From AP-15 sp963797115 (GTDB lineage Bacteria; Pseudomonadota; Alphaproteobacteria; ATCC43930; CGMCC-115725), in the NCBI GenBank assembly GCA_963797115.1, contig CAWCOH010000005.1, positions 620,001-684,000 on the forward strand: a stretch of 64,000 nucleotides of DNA, given 5' to 3'. The notes beneath the pieces were generated by a model. That model was given only the letters and a program-made list of their open reading frames with translations, did not search any database and was not told where the DNA came from. Position 1 is the first letter of the stretch, and each line of letters opens with the position of its first letter. This document shows positions 8,052-17,545 of this stretch, piece after piece. The position numbers and the translations under genes were made by a program.

Positions 8052-8840
8052 ATGCAAGATCGCTACGTCGGAGACGTAGGAGATTTCGGCAAATATGCTC
8101 TTCTGCGACGTTTGGGTGGACGTCCGGAAGAAGCCCGGATGCGCTTGGGGATAGTTTGGTGCCTCTTCCCAGACGAAACGCACAATGCTGACGGCAGACA
8201 TATCGCCTACCTAGACGCCGCAGAATTCCAAACGCTCGATGACGCGCTAATTGCGGTCTTAAGAGCAATCGTTGAGACAAGAACTCGCCGCATCTCTTCA
8301 ATTTGTTCCTCCGGAATTCTGCCCCTTGGAAGCATCTCATGCGACGAACCCATATTGCCACGGCATAGATGCCCGGGATCGGATCGTCTCTCGTTCCGAT
8401 CGGCTTGGCTCGTTCGATGCCTTGAACTAACGGGGGCCTGCGATCTCGTATTCTTTGATCCCGACAATGGTTTAGAAACAACTTCAATCCCAAAGCATCA
8501 CGCGAAGGCAGGTAAATATATTTATTGGGATGAGCTTGCTCTCTTTTGGCGCCGCGGGCAGTCGTTACTCGTCTATCACCATTTGAACCGCTCGGCCTCG
8601 GCCGCCAATCAAGTGCAAACATTGAGGCATCATTTCACCGAAGCATTCGATGGGGCGTCGATTTTACCGCTCGTCTTTCGCCGCGGCTCATCACGCGTTT
8701 TCTGGCTGGTCCACCGTGGCGACGAGATAGGACGCGAATTGGAACGTCGGGTCTCTGATTTCTTGGACAGCGGATGGTCCCAACATTTTCGACCATTGGG
8801 CTGGCCAAGCGACGATCAGGCAAACACAGGCGCTGGCTGA
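8052..8840 (+). CDS. Conserved protein of unknown function (YVGDxGDFxKY family)
   Basis: A 262-residue soluble protein beginning MQDRYVGDVGDFGKYALLRR, a start I recall from a scattered family of unannotated bacterial proteins. Other visible motifs are WCLFPDETHNADGRH (36-50) and LVFFDPDNGLE (132-142), whose acidic strand end resembles a metal- or cofactor-binding loop. There is no signal peptide or membrane segment. It starts 26 bases after the deaminase-fold membrane protein on the same strand, so the two may be one transcript. Its 3' end overlaps the end of the convergent PurA-like gene by 25 bases. Function unknown. Confidence 0.65.
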   Translation: MQDRYVGDVGDFGKYALLRRLGGRPEEARMRLGIVWCLFPDETHNADGRHIAYLDAAEFQTLDDALIAVLRAIVETRTRRISSICSSGILPLGSISCDEPILPRHRCPGSDRLSFRSAWLVRCLELTGACDLVFFDPDNGLETTSIPKHHAKAGKYIYWDELALFWRRGQSLLVYHHLNRSASAANQVQTLRHHFTEAFDGASILPLVFRRGSSRVFWLVHRGDEIGRELERRVSDFLDSGWSQHFRPLGWPSDDQANTGAG

Positions 8841-9865
8841 CGATCCACCATCTGGCCCGGTCCGATTCCGAGCCAATCCACGCGATGGCCTATCTGCTCT
8901 TCGATCGCCTCGACGAAAGTTTGCGCTTCGGCTGTCAAGGACCTGTCGCGCACCTTAGGATCGACGTAGTCCAAATGGTTCAGGACGATCCGAGTGGGTT
9001 GGTTCGCCTGTATCGCCCGGCGCACTATCTCGGGATCGAACCGGCCTACGCGGCGCAGTCTTCCCGTGACCGTTGTCAACTCCCGAATATCCTCCGTGAG
9101 CCCCGCCTCAGCTGCGATCTCTTCCCAAGAAGTCTGGCCTGGCAGCGGTCCTAAGTCGCCCGCCACTCGGATGGGGTGACAGCGAATGACTAACGTAACG
9201 TCATCGACGTCAAGAGGGCTCAACCCTGCTTCGGCCAAGAACGCCGACGCAGTGGTGTCCCGGCTCGTCGCTTTGGGCCAAAAACCACCTTGAAGGAGAG
9301 ATAACCCGAACCCTTGGGTGCCCTCTACGACGACCCTTTTCCCCGCGTCCAAGATTCGCCGAAGCTCCCATCCAGTGTCTGCCAAATAATCCTGGAGTTC
9401 GGGCACCTCTTCGGCTTGAACGGATTGTAACAGGAACTGCGCTGCACCCCTTGCGGTCATAGCCATGACCGCAGCACCGGTGCCCGACTGTGTCGAGCCG
9501 ATCGCTCGACCAAGATCGGCGGCGCGTTCCCATAACTTATGCTGGTCCGTGATGACCCGCGCCATGGGACTTACGGCAACCTGATCGGGCCCGAGGCCCA
9601 GGCGTCGGACCTCCTCCCTGAAGATACGGACGTCTATGTAGCACCCCGCTGGCAGGATCGCCTTTACCGAACGATCGACGCAGGCAGCTGGGAGCTGGCG
9701 GAGGGCGTATCTCTTACCGTTGCTGGCAATCGCGGTGTGCCCGGAGTTCGTCCCGCCCACGCGGACCGCAGCTACTGTCGTACAGTCCCGCCGAACGATC
9801 TCCAGAGCAGTTTTGCCCTTACCTTCCGAGCCAAATTGACCGCCGACGACAACCGAAACCGGCAT
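8816..9865 (-). CDS. Short adenylosuccinate synthetase homologue with D13S (PurZ-like signature)
   Basis: A 349-residue homologue of PurA (usual length about 430). The order of motifs is conserved: P-loop GGQFGSEGKGK, VGGTNSGHT with the catalytic His at 43, GSTQSGTGAA, GTQGFGLSLLQ, SRDTTASAF, TGRLRRVGRFD, and NHLDYVD for the base-binding NKxD-like site. The catalytic Asp13 of PurA (GDEGKGK) is Ser13 here (codon TCG). From memory, this change is a mark of phage PurZ, which joins aspartate to dGMP on the way to 2-aminoadenine; true substrate use cannot be read from sequence. It stands alone on the minus strand and diverges from the small regulator-like gene. It is unlikely to be the housekeeping PurA. 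Confidence 0.85.
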   Translation of the reverse strand: MPVSVVVGGQFGSEGKGKTALEIVRRDCTTVAAVRVGGTNSGHTAIASNGKRYALRQLPAACVDRSVKAILPAGCYIDVRIFREEVRRLGLGPDQVAVSPMARVITDQHKLWERAADLGRAIGSTQSGTGAAVMAMTARGAAQFLLQSVQAEEVPELQDYLADTGWELRRILDAGKRVVVEGTQGFGLSLLQGGFWPKATSRDTTASAFLAEAGLSPLDVDDVTLVIRCHPIRVAGDLGPLPGQTSWEEIAAEAGLTEDIRELTTVTGRLRRVGRFDPEIVRRAIQANQPTRIVLNHLDYVDPKVRDRSLTAEAQTFVEAIEEQIGHRVDWLGIGPGQMVDRQPAPVFA

Positions 9866-10060
9866 GCCACTCTCCTCTTGAACGGCTGCTCTCAGGTCAG
9901 GAACATAAGACCAGCCAGCTTATCTCCAGATGCGCATCCTCATAGTGGTAAGAATGTCTCGGGGGAGAGATCTTCTCCGCCACATGAAAAGAAGCCGTCC
10001 TCGTCACGCGCCCTGATTTTTGTCAAGCCACCGTGCAGAGATGTCGTCTCTTCGTCAAGA

Positions 10061-10074
10061 TGATTGTACAATCA
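10061..10074. promoter_or_regulatory. 14-bp palindromic operator candidate
   Basis: TGATTGTACAATCA is a perfect palindrome in the gap between the divergent PurA-like gene and the small regulator-like gene. The contained TACAAT could serve as a -10 element on either strand. Size and position suggest an operator, possibly autoregulatory, but no binding protein is proven. Confidence 0.5.
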
Positions 10075-10108
10075 TGTACCAATTGAAACCATCTGGTACC
10101 TTGTGGTA

Positions 10109-10360
10109 ATGGCCCCACCCTCGAAGGACGGCAAAATCAGGCTCTTAGAGCCGTTGGCGAGCGACTTCGCCGCCTTTCGCGCAGCGATGGGAATGGGAGT
10201 TACGGAGATAGGCGTCATCCGAGAGGCTGTCCGTGCTTTTATCGACGACAAGGTCGCGAAAGATCGGGAGCTACGCAGGCGCTATGATACTGAACGCGAA
10301 CGGTTGCGGACCGTTAAGGTTCGGCCGCTGCGGATCGTAAAATCAGACGAAGATGGTTGA
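10109..10360 (+). CDS. Small regulator-like protein, possible ribbon-helix-helix type
   Basis: An 83-residue charged protein (MAPPSKDGKIRLLEPLASDF...). The middle part, EIGVIREAVRAFIDDKVAKD, reads as an amphipathic helix pair like the C-terminal helices of ribbon-helix-helix regulators or antitoxins. It follows the 14-bp palindrome and has no toxin gene directly downstream. A truncated relative with the same C-terminal pattern (HRAIRDYIEDD...RERYEDIR) lies at 10917-11063. A TTG at 10064 would add 15 residues but would overlap the palindrome, so the ATG at 10109 is preferred. Confidence 0.5.
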   Translation: MAPPSKDGKIRLLEPLASDFAAFRAAMGMGVTEIGVIREAVRAFIDDKVAKDRELRRRYDTERERLRTVKVRPLRIVKSDEDG

Positions 10361-10755
10361 GTGACCTCAGGCTGGTGGCCGCATGATGCGAAATGATCAT
10401 GCGAAGTCCTTGGCATACCGAGCTCCCATCATGCCGACTGGTTGTTTTCGAGCCGACACCGGCATCTACGATCCGACGTTCAAGGGCCGGGCCATTGGCG
10501 GCTGCTAAGTCTTGGAGTCGCGATATTGACAAAACCGCAAAAATATGATACTTTGCGCGGTCGTTTTAACCAATTGAAGATTGAGATGATGGCTCTGCAT
10601 TGCCGATGGCTGGCGGATACCGGCGTGAGCCAATGGAAAAACCATAGGTTGGGTTCTTGCCTGAATTCGGCTTGTATTATCAGGTGGCCGCCGGTACAGG
10701 ATTCGCGTGAGCCGCGAAACCAATACGCTCGAGAGACAGCTACTTGATGGTCCGC
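10361..10755. other. Gene-poor stretch inside the island
   Basis: No convincing gene is seen in these 395 bases. The only clear signal is a promoter-like element near 10526-10554 (listed separately). The following sequence has no long or family-like reading frame and runs into the mnmE-tail remnant. Confidence 0.5.
10526..10554 (+). promoter_or_regulatory. Sigma70-like promoter candidate
   Basis: TTGACA at 10526-10531 is a perfect -35, followed by a 17-base AT-rich spacer and TACTTT as a 4-of-6 match to -10. It points right, toward sequence with no recognised gene, so it may drive a small RNA or be a relic of a lost gene. Confidence 0.4.
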
Positions 10756-10892
10756 TTACTTGCCGATGCAGAAATCGCGGAAGATTACGTCGAGGAGATC
10801 TTCGACATCGACGGCACCCGTGATGCGGCCAAGGCTGCGCAAGGCGAGACGGAGATCTTCGGCACGCAACTCCGGCAGCTTTCCTGGCAGCA
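10756..10892 (-). pseudogene. Remnant of the mnmE 3' end (mnmE')
   Basis: The minus-strand translation reads LPELRAEDLRLALRSLGRIT then GAVDVEDLLDVIFRDFCIGK and a TAA stop. This is almost the same as the last 44 residues of the intact MnmE in this window (LPELRAEDLRLAWRNLGRIT...), including the C-terminal CIGK. The DNA differs at roughly one base in five, so it comes from a related but distinct mnmE rather than from a very recent duplication. Nothing of mnmE remains beyond about 10892. It marks the right edge of the first cargo segment. Confidence 0.85.
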
Positions 10893-10916
10893 CATGATGA
10901 CGCGTCGCAAAGAACG

Positions 10917-11063
10917 GTGGTGCATCGTGCGATCCGCGACTACATCGAAGATGACCTAACGAGAAACCAAGGTGTGCGCGAGAGATACGAGGACATCAGA
11001 GGCGCGCGTCGGGAAGGGCGCGCCCTAAGTCTCCATGTGGTTAAGCCGGAGAAAGCAGGTGAA
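10917..11063 (+). pseudogene. Truncated relative of the small regulator-like gene at 10109
   Basis: The frame reads VHRAIRDYIEDDLTRNQGVR then ERYEDIRGARREGRA and SLHVVKPEK. It aligns with the C-terminal two thirds of the 10109-10360 product (IREAVRAFIDDKVAKDRELR, RRYDTERERL, RPLRIVKSDE). The N-terminal third is absent because the fragment abuts the mnmE remnant. It indicates that two versions of the same cargo gene once existed here. Confidence 0.6.
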
Positions 11064-11084
11064 AGCTCGTCGGGCCTCGGCTAT

Positions 11085-11204
11085 CTCACCGATCGTCGTC
11101 CGCCTATGGGTCAAGAGCAGCGTCCCGGCGCCGAGCCGCGCCGCCCACCCGGCATGCCCGCCCCCGACCAAGACGACGTCATAGCTTCCGATGGTGCGCC
11201 TCAT
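11085..11204 (-). pseudogene. Remnant of the mnmG 5' end (mnmG')
   Basis: The minus strand from an ATG at 11204 reads MRRTIGSYDVVLVGGGHAG, then WAARLGAGTLLLTHRRTTIG, matching MnmG residues 1-46 (MSEPIGSYDVVVVGGGHAG..., TLLLTHKRVTIGEMS) with a six-residue internal loss. The homology stops after TIGE. The upstream sequence still shows a decayed parS-like GTTTCATCGTGGAAC. This is the head of a second, donor-derived mnmG copy. Confidence 0.85.
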
Positions 11205-11318
11205 GGCCGTGGAACCTATGGAGCCTCCGCCCTGCTGTCGAGGTTTCATCGTGGAACAATGCCCGTTGACAAATCGGGCTGTTATAACAATGTTGATCCC
11301 GCAGAGCGCGAGGTGGCG

Positions 11319-11573
11319 GTGCGTACAGCGATACGGAAACTGGGCAACTCGTCGGGGGTGATCATTCCGAAATCCATGCTGGCCGAGATCGGCGTCGCGG
11401 CGGGCGATGCGGTCGACCTTTCGCTGGAAGACGGTCGCATCGCGATCATTCCCCTCAAACGACGCCCGCGCGAGGGCTGGGCCGAAGCTTCTCGGGCGAT
11501 CGCCGAGGCAGGAGACGACGTGTTGGTTTGGCCGGAATTTGGCAACATCGGGGATGACGAACTGACGTGGTGA
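11319..11573 (+). CDS. AbrB/MazE-type antitoxin
   Basis: An 84-residue swapped-hairpin AbrB-family protein: RTAIRKLGNSSGVIIPKSML is the DNA-binding domain, followed by the toxin-neutralising tail REGWAEASRAIAEAGDD and the ending WPEFGNIGDDELTW. Similar endings occur in MazE-like antitoxins paired with MazF. The GTG at 11319 is five bases after GAGG; upstream in-frame alternatives are GTG 11313 and ATG 11259. The stop overlaps the toxin start. It probably represses its own operon together with the toxin. Confidence 0.85.
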   Translation: MRTAIRKLGNSSGVIIPKSMLAEIGVAAGDAVDLSLEDGRIAIIPLKRRPREGWAEASRAIAEAGDDVLVWPEFGNIGDDELTW

Positions 11574-11920
11574 GGCGCGGTCGCCCCGCGGAGGATCTCG
11601 CCGTCAGCCGTGGCGAGGTCTGGCTCGCGGCGCTCGACCCTGCAATCGGCAGCGAAATTCAGAAGATTCGGCCCTGCCTCGTCGTGTCGCCGCCAGAGAT
11701 AAATGATTATCTGCGCACCGCTCTTGTAGCGCCGCTGACGACGGGAAGCCGCCCCGCTCCCTACCGTGTCCCTACGACTTTCCGAGGAAGAGCCGGGCTG
11801 ATTCTCCTCGATCAACTGCGCGCTTTGGACAGGATGAGGCTGATCCGGCGATTGGGTAGCGTGACAAGCGGCACGCTGAGCAGCACGCTCGCGACGTTAC
11901 GCGAGATGTTCGAGGAGTGA
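11567..11920 (+). CDS. MazF/PemK-family endoribonuclease toxin
   Basis: A 117-residue protein with the MazF core: RGEVWLAALDPAIGSEIQKI, RPCLVVSPPEIND, the TALVAPLTTGSR strand and RAGLILLDQLRALDRMRLIRR. MazF toxins cut mRNA at short motifs when freed from the antitoxin. The GTG start at 11567 overlaps the antitoxin stop by seven bases, so the pair is translationally coupled. The N-terminus is about 13 residues longer than usual, so a start nearer RGEVW is possible. It is the only cargo between the mnmG remnant and the intact mnmE. Confidence 0.88.
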   Translation: MVRRGRPAEDLAVSRGEVWLAALDPAIGSEIQKIRPCLVVSPPEINDYLRTALVAPLTTGSRPAPYRVPTTFRGRAGLILLDQLRALDRMRLIRRLGSVTSGTLSSTLATLREMFEE

Positions 11921-11983
11921 TTACCCGTCAACCTTGCCGGCACACAGCCGCGATGGTGCTCCGGGCGCGCCCTATTGCTACTT

Positions 11984-13309
11984 CTACTTGCCGATGCAGA
12001 AGTCGCGGAAGATCACGTCGAGCAGGTCCTCGACATCGACGGCTCCGGTGATGCGGCCGAGGTTGCGCCAGGCGAGGCGGAGGTCCTCGGCGCGCAATTC
12101 TGGGAGAGCCGCGGCAAGCGAGCGGCGCAGCGATGCGACAGTTTCTTCGAGGGCCTGGCGGTGACGGGCGCGGGTCAGGACTGGCGCCTCGATCCGGTAG
12201 CTCGCGGCCACCCGCTCGCCCAGCGCCACCAATAAAGCATCGATGCCCTGACCCCTAAGCGCGGATATCGGCAACGCCCCGCCCGGAAGATGCCGGCTCG
12301 TGGGTATGAGGTCGATCTTGTTCGCCACCAAAATCGTGTCGGGTCCGGGCCACGCGGCGGCGCGGCTTGCCTCGGCCGGGCAACGGGCATCGAAGACGAA
12401 GAGCCTGATCTCGGCCTCTTCGGCGCGGCGCAGGGCACGGTGCAGGCCCTCCTGCTCCACCACATCGTCGCTGTCGCGCAAGCCGGCGGTGTCGGCGAGG
12501 ATGACCGGGTAGCCGGCGAGATCGACCGCAACCTCGACAATGTCGCGGGTGGTGCCGGCAATCGGCGAGGTAATGGCCGCCTCCCGCCGTGCTATCCGAT
12601 TGAGCAAACTCGATTTTCCGGCGTTCGGCCGACCCACGATCGCGACCATGATGCCGTCTCTGAGCCGCTCGCCTCGGTGTCCGTCGGCGAGATGGCGTTC
12701 GATCTCGGCGACCAGCGCTTCCGTCTCATCAAGCAGGCGATCCTCGATCTCGGGCGGCAGGTCCTCATCAGGAAAATCGATCGCCGCTTCGAGATGGGCG
12801 AGAATGCGGGTCAGGCGATCCCGCCAACTGCGGTAGAGGCCGCCAAGCTCGCCGTTGAGCTGGCGCAGGGCCTGACGGCGCTGCGCCTCGGTTTCGGCGG
12901 CGGCGAGGTCGGCAATGGCTTCGGCCTGCAGCAGGTCGAGCTTGCCGTTGAGAAAGGCGCGGCGGGTAAACTCGCCAGGCTCCGCGAAGCGCAGTCCGAG
13001 GTCAGCCAGCGCTCGAATGACCGCGGTGAGCACGGCGCGACTGCCGTGCACATGCAACTCGGCGACATCCTCCCCCGTAGCGCTGTTCGGTCCCGGGAAC
13101 CACAGGACCAGCCCGTCGTCGAGCCACTCTCCGGTCGCAGGATCGACGAACCGTGTCCGGCGAGCGAACCGCGGCGGTGGCACGTCGCCGGTGAGCACCG
13201 AGACCGCATGGCGGCTTTCCGGCCCCGAAAGGCGAAGAACGGCGATGGCGGCGCGCCCCGCTGCCGTCGCCGGGGCAAAGATCGTATCGGAGGCCTCCGG
13301 ATCGGACAT
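11984..13309 (-). CDS. mnmE: tRNA modification GTPase MnmE (TrmE)
   Basis: The 441-residue GTPase partner of MnmG in wobble-uridine modification. It has the N-terminal folate-binding domain (TIFAPATAAGRAAIAVLRLS), a central helical domain and an inserted G domain with G1 GRPNAGKSSLLN, G2 TSPIAGTTRD, G3 DTAGLR and G4 NKID, and ends with the conserved C-terminal FCIGK. Length is as expected. The stop is 63 bases beyond the MazF gene, and its own 3' end is duplicated in decayed form at 10756-10892. Confidence 0.97.
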   Translation of the reverse strand: MSDPEASDTIFAPATAAGRAAIAVLRLSGPESRHAVSVLTGDVPPPRFARRTRFVDPATGEWLDDGLVLWFPGPNSATGEDVAELHVHGSRAVLTAVIRALADLGLRFAEPGEFTRRAFLNGKLDLLQAEAIADLAAAETEAQRRQALRQLNGELGGLYRSWRDRLTRILAHLEAAIDFPDEDLPPEIEDRLLDETEALVAEIERHLADGHRGERLRDGIMVAIVGRPNAGKSSLLNRIARREAAITSPIAGTTRDIVEVAVDLAGYPVILADTAGLRDSDDVVEQEGLHRALRRAEEAEIRLFVFDARCPAEASRAAAWPGPDTILVANKIDLIPTSRHLPGGALPISALRGQGIDALLVALGERVAASYRIEAPVLTRARHRQALEETVASLRRSLAAALPELRAEDLRLAWRNLGRITGAVDVEDLLDVIFRDFCIGK

Positions 13310-13698
13310 TTCTGGCTGCGTCCCGGCGCTCTCGGTCCTCTCTTGCGGAAGTCGGGCCCGCCCCTATATGGTGAATGCATTTATCTTAATTATGGAAGTG
13401 GGTCAATATGATGCGAAATAGACAACCCCAGGTCTGGCCGCCAAATTCCCCTGCGAAGCAACGTTTTTTCCGCTGCAAAAGCGCACGAAATTCCGCTGCC
13501 GGCGGCTTGGCCAAACCATATCCAAGCCCCTGACACACAACGCATATTCGCCCTTGAGAAGGGGCCCTTCCGGGGCCGAAACGCGTTTTTTCCCTGTCGA
13601 CAAGGGAAAATTCCGATGGGCCCAAGCATGGCCCGAGCCCGCCGTGCGGCGTTGTGATCCCGTCGACGAAGGCCGTTCGGAAGGGTCCGCCCCGGCTC
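13310..13698. other. Intergenic region upstream of mnmE
   Basis: 389 bases without a convincing gene. An 8-bp inverted repeat TTTTCCCT / AGGGAAAA at 13588-13610 is present but lacks a T-run on its 3' side on either strand. The AT-rich stretch near 13375-13400, just upstream of mnmE, is the likely mnmE promoter zone. Confidence 0.4.
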
Positions 13699-14076
13699 TC
13701 AGTGCTTCGGCGGAAGCTGATCGGGCTGGAGCATCAGCCGGCTGACGCGCCCGCCGTTTTTGATGTGCGTCTCCAGGATCTCGTCGATGTCCTGGGTGGA
13801 TTCGTAGCGATACCACACGCCCTCGGGGTAGATCACCATGTTGGGGCCAAACTCGCAGCGGTCGAGACAGCCCGCAGCGTTGAAACGGAGCTTCTCGATT
13901 CCCAGCTGCCGCGCCTTCTCGCGCATGTAACCGCGCAGTTTCTCGACGCCTCCGGCGTCCTCGGCACGGGCCATGCAACAGCCGCGGGGGTGGCCCTCCG
14001 GCCGCACATTCGTGCACAGGAAGATGTGCTTCTCGTAAAACAGCGCAGGATCGGCGGGTGCATCTGCCATTGGCAT
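13699..14076 (-). CDS. Thioredoxin-like [2Fe-2S] ferredoxin
   Basis: A 125-residue protein of the thioredoxin-fold ferredoxin family. The likely cluster-ligating Cys residues are seen in HIFLCTNVRPEGHPRGCC and AAGCLDRCEFGPNMVIYPEG, the pattern of these small electron carriers. The sequence VWYRYESTQDIDEILETHI is the typical C-terminal part. The ATG at 14076 (MPMADAPADP) is used; an internal Met is three residues later. It diverges from the DUF255 gene across 139 bases, so the two may share a regulatory region. Confidence 0.85.
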   Translation of the reverse strand: MPMADAPADPALFYEKHIFLCTNVRPEGHPRGCCMARAEDAGGVEKLRGYMREKARQLGIEKLRFNAAGCLDRCEFGPNMVIYPEGVWYRYESTQDIDEILETHIKNGGRVSRLMLQPDQLPPKH

Positions 14077-14215
14077 TCTCCGGATCTTGGGGTCCGGCGG
14101 AGCGAATGACGCAATCCGCCGTTTCTTGGACTAAGATGGCGACCCTACCTCGTCGAGGCGTTTTGGGCAATGCATCCGCTGCCCGGCCGCGACGATCCCG
14201 ACGCCAGGAGCCGCG

Positions 14216-16243
<2,028 letters not shown>

Positions 16244-16280
16244 CGTTCTCTCATTCGCTGGTAAACATTGGGGAAGGGTT

Positions 16281-17255
16281 ATGGCCCACGCAGTCCGTTT
16301 CGAAAAGACCGGCGGCCCAGAGGTTCTGTCGTGGCAGGAAGTCGCCGTTGGGAAGCCCGGGCAAGGCCAAGTCCGGCTTCGCCACACCGCTGTCGGGCTC
16401 AACTACATCGACACCTATCACCGCAGCGGCCTCTATTCGCTGCCGATGCCAAGCGGGCTCGGCTCAGAAGCGGCGGGCGTCGTCGAGGAGGTCGGGCCAG
16501 GGGTCGCGGGGTTCCAGCCGGGGGATCGCGTCGCTTATGCCGGCGGGCCGATCGGTGCTTATGCCGACGAACGGATAATGCCGGCTGACCGCCTCGTACC
16601 GGTCCCCGCAGGCATCACCGATCAGCAGGCGGCGGCGATGATGCTCAAGGGCATGACAGCCTGGTACCTGGTGCGCCGCACCCATCCGGTGAGGCGCGGC
16701 GAGACGATCCTGATCCATGCGGCCGCCGGTGGCGTCGGTCTCATTGTCTGCCAATGGGCCAAGCATCTGGGGGCGACCGTGATCGGCACGGTCGGTGACG
16801 ATGAGAAGGCCGCACTCGTCAAGAAACACGGCTGCGATTACCCGATCGTCTATCGGCGCGACGACTTCGTCGCCCGAGTAAACGAGCTGACCCAGGGCAA
16901 GAAGCTACCGGTCGTCTATGATTCGGTCGGCAAGGATACTTTTTACAAGTCGCTCGATTGTCTGGCGCCGCTCGGGCTGATGGTGTCGTTCGGCCAGTCT
17001 TCGGGTGCAATCGGGCCCGTCGATATCGGCATCCTCTCAGGGAAGGGGTCGCTTTTCCTCACGCGTCCGACCTTGGGGAACTATACGGCAACGCGTGAGG
17101 ATCTGCTGACCGCATCACAAGAGCTGTTCGACGTTGTGCAGAGCGGGGCGGTCAAGATCGCGGCCAACCAGACCTACCCGTTGCGCGAGGCGGCCCGCGC
17201 CCACCGCGACCTCGAGGGCCGCAAGACCACCGGCCAGACAGTGCTCACTGTTTAG
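16281..17255 (+). CDS. NADPH:quinone oxidoreductase (zeta-crystallin-like MDR family)
   Basis: A 324-residue medium-chain reductase without the structural zinc lobe. It starts MAHAVRFEKTGGPEVLSW and has the GroES-like domain (GLGSEAAGVVEEVGPGV) and the Rossmann motif ILIHAAAGGVGLIVCQWAK for NADPH. The fingerprint GLNYIDTYHRSGLY is characteristic of quinone oxidoreductase 1. It is expected to reduce quinones with one electron in the cytosol. The start is 37 bases after the DUF255 gene with GGGAAGGG before it. It probably ends its transcription unit ahead of the inverted-repeat element. Confidence 0.9.
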   Translation: MAHAVRFEKTGGPEVLSWQEVAVGKPGQGQVRLRHTAVGLNYIDTYHRSGLYSLPMPSGLGSEAAGVVEEVGPGVAGFQPGDRVAYAGGPIGAYADERIMPADRLVPVPAGITDQQAAAMMLKGMTAWYLVRRTHPVRRGETILIHAAAGGVGLIVCQWAKHLGATVIGTVGDDEKAALVKKHGCDYPIVYRRDDFVARVNELTQGKKLPVVYDSVGKDTFYKSLDCLAPLGLMVSFGQSSGAIGPVDIGILSGKGSLFLTRPTLGNYTATREDLLTASQELFDVVQSGAVKIAANQTYPLREAARAHRDLEGRKTTGQTVLTV

Positions 17256-17269
17256 TCTCTCTCCGAATC

Positions 17270-17323
17270 CAGCAATCCTTGTGGGTTATTTATAGAAGAT
17301 TTCTCGTCAATTTGACGAGAAAT
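17270..17323. repeat. Left 54-bp terminal inverted repeat of ParB-domain element
   Basis: The outer end reads CAGCAATCCTTGTGGGTTAT and the inner 25 bases form a palindrome with 12-bp arms (ATTTCTCGTCAA, one central T, TTGACGAGAAAT) at 17299-17323. The repeat matches the reverse complement of 18964-19017 at 49 of 54 positions. Confidence 0.85.
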
Positions 17324-17545
17324 GCCCCGCTCCTTAAGGAGGCTCACCATACACATTATTGGCAAACACTAAGGTCGTAATCGACCCAACATCGCCAAGT
17401 CGATCCGCGGGGAACGTCGGGTCGAACAGCGATGAAACCGCGCTCGGGCATTCCCCTCGAAGGCTTTTCCGATACTCATCGGGCCTTTAACAGTTTGTCG
17501 ATATTTCAATACTACGCTGAGCCGTTCTCAGCTTGAGGTGGCACC

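Noticed and set aside
11025..11249. Minus-strand 74-codon frame as a real small gene
   Set aside because: Its centre is the decayed head of mnmG with an internal loss and an unrelated tail, so it is treated as a remnant rather than a gene.
10361..11300. CRISPR array or integrase remnants in the island
   Set aside because: No regularly spaced direct repeats and no integrase or transposase motifs were found in any frame.
12290..13411. 373-codon plus-strand frame opposite mnmE
   Set aside because: Antisense to all G-domain motifs of MnmE; no independent support.
13588..13610. 8-bp inverted repeat as a terminator
   Set aside because: No T-run follows the stem on either strand; the T-run lies on the 5' side.
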